Source of the DNA: Parascedosporium putredinis
Lineage: Eukaryota > Ascomycota > Sordariomycetes > Microascales > Microascaceae
NCBI GenBank assembly: GCA_949357655.1
Contig: CASHTG010000012.1
Span: forward strand, 1,054,001 to 1,118,000
Direction: 5' to 3'
Length of the DNA stretch: 64,000 bases
Translations under genes and position numbers: made by a program
Notes under the pieces: generated by a model
Database searches by the model: none
What the model was told of the DNA's origin: nothing
The model's input: the letters and a program-made list of their open reading frames with translations, nothing else
Shown: positions 57,376-64,000 of the stretch, piece after piece
Layout: each line of letters starts with the position of its first letter
Position numbering within the stretch: position 1 is the stretch's first letter

Positions 57376-60300
57376 GCACTCTACTGCACCGAACATTTCA
57401 ACACCAATCATAAAATGCACTTTCGGTTCCCTGCTGCTACCTCCCTTCTAGGTATGATGTGGAGAGTGGTAGCGCTAAAAACTCGGAGGATCCCAAATGT
57501 GGCAGGGAACTCAATTGATCGCTGCCAGCTGCTTCGGTTCATCGGCTCCATCTATGGATGTACACTACACTTCAAATCACCTTGATTAACCAAGAGCTGG
57601 CCGAAGCCAGAAAACAAAACAACTTATATTATGGGGCAAACCAAGGAAGGGAGCATCAATTGGCAACCAAAACCTCCAGTCAGTACAATAGAATGCACCA
57701 GCCGGAACCTCAGCCCCATCGAATAAACCGCTGCCGAGTACGGGAGGCAATCAAGGGGGCCGTAATATGGGAACAATGAAGCCCACGATGCTCGCCGAAA
57801 TAGGCGATCTCTCCATCACCTTGCTTCCCATCCTTTTTTTTTCTCGAGATGGTTCCTGTGCTTGGTTACGACCATGAACCGAGGTACTCCTTACGGATTT
57901 CAATCAAACGGTTCCGTCCAATTGCCCGTTGAGCTTGCGATGTATTAATGTATCCTGCTCTTTAGTTTAAATAGGACAAGCAACTGTCGTTGTTTCCTGC
58001 TCCTCCTGCTGCGTTGATGCTGCTAGGCGCTGCTGGCGGTCGTGGTCGTGTCATGCCGAATTAATATGAAGCTAATTCGTTCGGAATTTCGGTGGATATT
58101 AACAAATAAAATCCCATACCCCCTCCCCCTTCACTTCCGCATCCTGTTCTTCCCCGACAATAGGTTCAAGTTAGCGGCTCCGCCAGTCAGCAGCTTCGAG
58201 TTGTCTCGCACAGGGTCAGACTATTACAGGACGACTCGGGTTTCTATTCCGTGCATGTGCAAGACTGAAGACTACGTGCTAATGCGATAACGTGGGCCGA
58301 CATCCATGGGCGATGCTCCATGCTGAGGGATACAACATTATCACATGTGGGTGATCTACACCTAGCACGATAGGTTGAGGACCAAGGATTGAATTCCTCA
58401 CTCCGCGGTGGCCAGACCTCCATCCATGTCGTATTTGAGTTAGTTGACGGGTTAAAAATGATCGACGTTGGGCCAAACGAGCACTACTGCGTCTTTCGCG
58501 CCACCCACTGTCAGAGGCGCCCGATGCTGGATCTAAGGCAGGAGCAATGCTTCTCTCAGCTTCTCGGATGGACCCTTGTCCCCTCCCCAAGCGTGGCCAT
58601 GACTAGTATTCCGGGGCGGTTACGAGCAGGAAATGGCAACAGCCTTCCAATGTCGTCGATGCCGCTCAGGTTGGCGATAAACGATACTAGTTAAGCACCT
58701 CCTTGATTGTTCAAGGCGAACGTGGTCTGGTCCAGAACGGACTTGATTGCTTGCAAGGGCGTGCTGCGAGGCCCCACTCCCGCCTTGCCTGTGCTGCTTG
58801 GATGTGCTGCTCCAAGCTGCCGCTAGGGGTGTGATTTTTGTCGCCCGCCGCGGCCCGCCGCCCTTGGGGAATGAGGGATGGAGGCTGGCCGACCGGCCGA
58901 CGAGAATGAACGGACAAGACTGGATCCTGAAGGGAGGTAGGGTGGATCAAGCGTTCGGCTCCCTCCAAAATTTGAAGGCAAAGGGAAAAGGGGAGATGTA
59001 GAAGGAGGCCGCGAAGCGATCGTCGGTCTTTTGATCGTGTGAATGGAATTTGATCAATCTGATGAACTCAGCTTGAGCATCGAGTGGATGAAACAGTGGT
59101 GTCAGTGAACGATAGGGGTATCTTTTGGTGGCTATCATTGATTGATGGCTGGCCCCAACAGAAGAGCCCAATCGATAGAAGAGGGCTCCACTGATTGTTT
59201 GATGAATGGGCAAAGTTGGGTGGTCCGTGATCTCTGTCCTCCCGCCTAACTAGGTTAGCATTAAGTTGCTGTGGTGTCGAGGAAGAGTTCGAGGATCATC
59301 CTGGGGTTCTTTTTGTCGTACTCTTTTTCTTTCTTTTTCTTCTTTCGTCCCCCTCTTCCCCTTGGATCAATCCACAGATGGTGTAACCTTGACAGTGTCT
59401 GTCTACTGCTTCATTCGTGTTCCAACCACATAATAGCCACCTGCTTTTGAAGTCTCAGGTTTCCATCGTATCTTCGCTCAAGGGATAGCTGCACAAACTT
59501 TGCCATCATTGATTCCTACAAACAGGTGCGAAAGGCCAGCATTGAGCTCCCTTTCTCGTCCGCGTGGGCGAATCAGCGAACGGTGGAGGGACAAGGGGGC
59601 TCCAGGCCGCACGCCCAAAGACCAACAACGGTCGGCGAAATTGAACGTCCTTCTTATCCCCGGCCTTTCTTTCCCTCCCTCCCTTGCCACGTTTTCTGTC
59701 TCGAGCTCAAGCGTGCTCTTGTGCTTCTTATCATTCTAGCGTCACGGTAACACCCAGTTCTTTGGCCCCCTTTCACCAACTCAAACCCTTGCCCCGACCC
59801 TTATTCCACATACACTACTTGTAGGGGTATGCTATTGTCGCCCGCCGCCACTGAACGACCACTTGTCTTGCCTCTTCTTCTTCTTCTTTCCTCGTCTTCG
59901 TTTCCTTTTTCTTCGACTTTTCCCCTTGACCACTTATCGGAGGGAATAGATAATCTAGCTTTGAAAATTCTGGCCGAAAACCAATAATGGCAACAGAGCA
60001 ATGACCAGACGCGGGGCCGCTTGGCTTTCCAGAGCGATCAATGAACGTGCTCTTCGGGAGCCGCTGATCTCGCGTGGATGGCAACCCCCAAAGATTGGAG
60101 GATATTCAAACGGGGTGCTCTGTGGAGGAACCCCAATGACGGCTAGTTAGGAGCCAGCTTGCCGGCATGCTCACCTGTTCGCAGAACTTGATCCGTCGTT
60201 TCAATCGTTGGTTGGATCAACGGATGCGTGGAACTGCAACCTTTTTTCTTGCATCACCAGATGTACACCTCCTTGACTACACTACATCAATGTGCCCTCA

Positions 60301-60519
60301 TACCCCAGGTACTGTACATCAATCCCATTCCCCTCCCCCAATAAATGCTATCTGAAAGCACCCACCGGCCTATCCTCCGGAAGGCGGGTAGCATTTAGTG
60401 GTGGACTCACCGTCCTCGCAGCGATCAATGTCACAGCACGAGTGTACAAGCTCGGTTTCCTTGTGGGCGCGGTGCTGGAAGTACTCTTGAGGAACGGCAG
60501 TCGAGGTACCCTGGATTTC

Positions 60520-60640
60520 TCCCAATCCACGCCCCCCTTTCCCCCTAACCTTCTTCCACCCCTCCACAACCTCACACTTCCTTCCCAACTTCCCCTTCCG
60601 CCGCACACCTTGCAACTTCCCATCCGTTTTCCACCCCACC
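60520..60640 (+). promoter_or_regulatory. CT-rich tract upstream of the Ras gene
   Basis: A long pyrimidine-rich stretch (CCCCCCTTTCCCCC and related runs) lies 630-750 bases before the start codon. Such tracts mark core promoters of well-expressed filamentous-fungal genes. Confidence 0.4.
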
Positions 60641-61274
60641 TTTAGAATTTCACCTATCAAAGTCACCGCTAGGCGCACAAACCATTTATGGGTACCTCGC
60701 TCCGTCCCTCAGACCCCAGGATCAAGCCCGAGCTGCATGTACTCCGTGCACACACTGTCACCAATCCCCTATTATCCTACCGCTTTTGTTTTGGCATCCC
60801 AAAACCCTCCCTTCCCAATTATTTCATTCACCTCCGCCTCTGCTCTGGTCCGTTCCTACTCCCCATACCCTATTATTCCTCTTCTTCCCCATCCCCAGTC
60901 TGCCGCCCCCTACGCAGAACCTTCCAAGCCAAAAGAGCATCGGACAATCAACCCACGATCCGCAGGTCCTTCCATCAGCTCCCACCTCGAACTCGCTTTC
61001 CCGAACTCAGCCGATCGTTGTATTGCTGTTCGCCACCTCGCTCCAGCTCCAGCTTTATCGCCCGTTTCCCCGAGTCTGGTGGACTGTTTCCGGCGGCTAC
61101 ATCGCGAGCCCGCTCCCGACCATCGCCTTGCTACTCGTCACCTTGGTTTCTGGGACCTGTCGCCCGCAACCAAAGCCTCGCTTGTAAGGCAATATCGTCT
61201 TGTCGACTTCCAGGAGCATCGGAGGAAATTCTGTTCTCGGTCCAACGCTTTCCGAGCCCTAGTCTGCCGTCACA

Positions 61275-62376
61275 ATGGCATCCAAGGTGAGTTGACGAAG
61301 ACTTGTGCATACCGTTTCCACCACTGCCACCACCACCACCACCACCACAATTATCGGCTTGCACAAACTACTCGCCGTGGCGACATTTCCACGAGGAGTC
61401 CAAGCCTCTATGCCCTTTGTTCTTTTTGTCGAACCTTGATTTAACCACATTCGGCGTTGTCGCTTTTCCAAATTCTTCTAACTAACGTTTAGTCTGCCTC
61501 TATGCAGTTCCTTCGAGAATACAAGCTCGTTGTGGTAGGAGGGGTGGTGTTGGCAAGTCTTGTTTGACTATCCAGCTTATCCAGAGCCACTTCGTCGACG
61601 AATATGATCCCACAATCGAAGGTTAGCCCCCCCAAAGAGATCTGTCTGCCCCCAGCGCGCATCGAACCTCGGTCTCGCAGAAGAGCGGAAGAAGAAGTCA
61701 AGCTAACTAGAGAGTATTTTGACGTAAAATGTAGACTCGTACCGCAAGCGATGCGTCATTGACGATGAACTAGCGCTTCTCGATGTGTTGGACACGGCGG
61801 GACAAGAAGAATACTCAGCGATGAGGGAACAATACATGCGAACGGGAGAGGGCTTCCTACTAGTCTACTCCATCACATCGAAGCAGAGTTTCGAGGAAAT
61901 CAGCCTATTCCAGCAACAAATCCTAAGAGTGAAGGACAAGGATTACTTCCCAATGGTGGTTGTTGGCAATAAGTGCGATTTGGAGAGTGAGCGAGAAGTC
62001 AGCAGGCAAGGTACGTCCCGTGGCCGAGAGGAGACCTGTTTCTAAACCCCTTCCTCCCCTCCCCTCCCTCTCCACCAGCCGAGCGTCGAGCTCGATAAAT
62101 GCTTGATTATGTACTTACTTGTATCGCATTCTAGACGGAGAATCGCTCGCAAGGTCTTTCAACTGCAAGTTTATCGAGACGTCAGCAAAGTCCAGAATCA
62201 ATGTCGACAAGGCCTTCTACGATCTCGTCCGCGAAATTCGAAGGTATAACCGCGAAATGCAAGGCTACTCGACCGGCAGCGGAGGTATTTCCGGCATCAA
62301 TGGGCCTCCTAAGCCGATGGACATCGAAGGTGGCGAGAAGGAGCCTGGCTGCTGTGCCAAGTGTGTGCTGATGTAG
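61275..62376 (+). CDS. Ras GTPase, RasA type
   Basis: It encodes a canonical Ras, the membrane-anchored switch that controls germination, polarity and cAMP/MAPK signalling in filamentous fungi. Exons: 61275-61286 (only MASK), 61508-61621, 61735-62010 and 62135-62376. Motifs: [18 protein letters not shown] (P-loop), switch [17 protein letters not shown], switch [22 protein letters not shown] with the catalytic Gln, [31 protein letters not shown]. The tail ends [11 protein letters not shown]: a CaaX box (CVLM) for farnesylation with two upstream cysteines for palmitoylation. The raw sequence lacks one G in the P-loop G run near 61540, which shifts the frame; with it restored the exons total 645 nt (214 residues). 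The G1 sequence GGGGVGKS matches wild-type fungal Ras. It belongs to the RasA group rather than to Rap/Rsr1 by its effector loop and C-terminal domain. Confidence 0.94.
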
Positions 62377-63289
62377 AGAGTTGTGTAACAAAACAAAAAG
62401 AATCTACTTCGGGCGCTGTTGCCAACAGGGAGGGTCGCCGGAGGTTTGGAGAAGGTGGAGGGGCTTGTCCACTTGGATTAAAAGGGCCAGAGGGAACCGA
62501 AGATACGGTTGAGGAAGACCAAGACGTGGGGGTAATCATTGGGGAGAGGTGGGCCTCCAGCTACGGGGCGTATATCGCATGTTGGCGCGTCATATAAAAG
62601 GGCTCCAGTCACCACACCACTATATTGATGTTGGCTGGGCTTGCTGAAGTGAGGATGGGTGACATCTAGGATCTGTGGATGCTTGGGTTAGTGCCCTTGA
62701 GGAGGATTTTTAGAGCGGCCCAGTTGCTCCGGGCATAGCCAACACTCTGGACATGGCATCACTGCCGGCCTTCCCCTTACCTTTTTTTTGTTACCTTTTC
62801 TCCCGCCTCGCCATTTTCTTGCTCCGTCTTTTATTTTGTCTCTTCTTTTTTGTCTCATTTTTCTCCTTGGCAGCGGGCTATAGGCATACTTCAAAATCTC
62901 GGACCGGAGATACCAAAACCATCGATATTTCTATTGCGACTGCCCTAATGTCTTGATCTCGCTGTCCCGGAAAAGACTTGAATTTCCCACCTCATTTGTC
63001 TCTCTAGATTCCCCACGCAGCATGGTCATCGCTTACCCTGCCTCGTTCCTCGGTGTGATCTTCTTTGTGTTCTGGCGGCCTTCCTGCGACCTCGCTACCC
63101 TTGGGCCCGTTCCTCTAGGGTGCGAGGGATAAATCAGATCTGCATAAGTCTCCCCGAACCCCCATCATCGGGCTTGTTGACATGCAAACCAAACCGCCGC
63201 TACAGATTACATGGCTGATACTGACGCAGCGCGGGTGTCCAGTCCGCGCGAGAGCCTGGACATTGCCGGTATTAGGTGGTTTCAAGCCA
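62377..63289. other. Convergent 3' flanks, Ras gene / Cys-rich unknown
   Basis: Tail-to-tail intergenic stretch with T-rich runs at 62782-62860. No gene is seen. Confidence 0.45.
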
Positions 63290-64000
63290 CTACCATGCTT
63301 GGTCCAGCAAGTAGTTGAATCGCTGCCAACCTGCGCTGTCATGCCCGCCAAACCAGTTTCCAATTTTAGTCCGATCGGTGACCACGAGACGCCGTGTCCC
63401 TGTCCACACCTCAGGGTCTATCACGGCACCGTTACATACAAGGCATATCCAAACGGCGTGGAACTCTGGCAGGGCCGTCCCCTGAACTCCGCCATCGAGC
63501 CCTGGGCGTTCTTGGCACATGGGGCAGATGGAGCAGCCAAAGGTACGACCCCGCCACCACTGCATGACGCACCCCTGCCAGACCATCCTTTCTGAGAGAT
63601 AGACGCGGTGGTAAGCGCAAAGCCGGCGGGACATGATCTTGTCCATGCAATCGCATCCGGTGATATCCATGGCCAGCGCCCCTCTCCAGCTACCACGAGT
63701 TGTGGTGGAGTCATCCACATCCGCTGTTGGGTCATTGAAGTGCACCGCTGGGGTAAGGTCGTCTTGGTCGGCTGGGTTAGTAAATCCAAAGACTTCATAG
63801 CCCGTTCCATCCCAAAGATCACTTCTGTCTCGGTTACTATACGCAATAGAGCATTCCATACAGAAGTAGGCTCTCATTTGGACTATGTTCTGTCCGTCAA
63901 GTATGCCGTTAGGGTTATCAGATTGTTGTGGCGCCCAGATACCGGCTTTGCTCGCCTGGTCGCACCGATCACAGACGGCGTGCGAGACTCCGTGACGGGT
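63290..64000 (-). CDS. Cysteine-rich protein of unknown function (5' part outside window)
   Basis: A single uninterrupted minus-strand frame of 236 codons enters at the right edge and stops at 63290, so the N terminus and start are missing. I do not recognise the family. Visible features are paired cysteines that could bind zinc: CDRCDQA, FCMECSIAY, GCDCMDKIMSRRLCAYHR, CSICPMCQERPG and WICLVCNGA, separated by an acidic stretch (NPADQDDLTPAVHFNDPTAD). There is no membrane segment. Unlike most of its neighbours it has no frame break or intron in view. The length of the open frame and the regular CxxC spacing make coding likely; a zinc-ribbon or treble-clef fold is a guess. An ATG at 63877 within it is probably internal because the upstream residues include CDRC. 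Confidence 0.65.
   Translation of the reverse strand, partial: TRHGVSHAVCDRCDQASKAGIWAPQQSDNPNGILDGQNIVQMRAYFCMECSIAYSNRDRSDLWDGTGYEVFGFTNPADQDDLTPAVHFNDPTADVDDSTTTRGSWRGALAMDITGCDCMDKIMSRRLCAYHRVYLSERMVWQGCVMQWWRGRTFGCSICPMCQERPGLDGGVQGTALPEFHAVWICLVCNGAVIDPEVWTGTRRLVVTDRTKIGNWFGGHDSAGWQRFNYLLDQAW

Larger units (their letters stand above)
52537..61274. other. Gene-poor region upstream of the Ras gene
   Basis: Across 8.7 kb I could support no gene. Open frames are short, unlinked and without motifs. The region is rich in GGATCAA/TTGATCC-type words (for example 57095-57127, 57198-57206, 57343-57375, 57510-57519, 59365-59380 and 60210-60225). It holds a 10-bp tandem repeat at 55981-56020. The last 750 bases are CT-rich and probably form the promoter and long leader of the Ras gene. 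Confidence 0.5.

Noticed and set aside
60737..61444. A 235-codon open frame upstream of and overlapping the Ras start
   Set aside because: It runs through the CT-rich leader, crosses the true Ras exon 1 and intron in another frame, and is low-complexity (Pro/Ser/Leu, then a His run from CAC repeats). It looks like an open frame produced by base composition.
1..64000. CRISPR arrays, prophage or bacterial operon features
   Set aside because: The spliceosomal introns, eukaryotic gene families and Pol III tRNA structure exclude a prokaryotic origin, and no spaced direct repeats were seen.

Overview
This window is nuclear DNA of a filamentous ascomycete (Pezizomycotina, most likely a Sordariomycete). 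Protein families, short GT-AG introns with CTAAC-like branch points, CT-rich upstream tracts and gene density all fit this. Seventeen protein-coding genes (one cut by the right edge) and one tRNA gene can be supported. Most genes needed reconstruction across introns. Many also break at single-base indels, mostly inside short homopolymers, although the reading frame on both sides is conserved. I read these breaks as sequence errors in a poorly polished assembly, not as pseudogenes.

Layout, left to right: MLH1 (+, mismatch repair); a DUF202 membrane protein (+); a GT2-like type II membrane glycosyltransferase (-); SYO1 (+, Rpl5/Rpl11 import); a DNAJC8/Spf31-type J-protein (-); DBP10 (+, DEAD-box helicase of 60S assembly); LST4/FNIP (-, TORC1 regulator). 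Then comes an 8.4-kb gene-poor stretch (20036-28460). It is followed by a zinc-type CDF transporter (-) with a tRNA-Met(CAT) gene antisense inside one intron; IML1/DEPDC5 (+, GATOR1/SEACIT); SCC2/NIPBL (-, cohesin loader); RPA12 (+, RNA polymerase I); deoxyhypusine hydroxylase (-); NBP35 (+, cytosolic Fe-S scaffold); GMF (-, Arp2/3 debranching); and a MoaB/CinA-type molybdopterin-binding protein (+). A second gene-poor stretch of 8.7 kb (52537-61274) precedes a RasA-type Ras GTPase (+). A cysteine-rich unknown protein (-) runs off the right edge.

From SYO1 onward genes mostly alternate in direction, giving shared upstream regions (J-protein/DBP10, CDF/IML1, SCC2/RPA12, DOHH/NBP35, GMF/MPTb) and convergent 3' ends. 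The genes are mostly housekeeping. Functional themes are nutrient signalling (LST4 and IML1 act on the Rag GTPases with opposite effect on TORC1; Ras feeds growth signalling) and ribosome production or translation (SYO1, DBP10, RPA12, DOHH). I found no secondary-metabolite cluster, transposon, CRISPR or defence locus. The unusual items are gene-structure features: a nested antisense tRNA, a start-codon-only exon, an 18-nt micro-exon and a GC-AG intron. The two long gene-poor stretches share a GATCAATT/AATTGATC-type motif.
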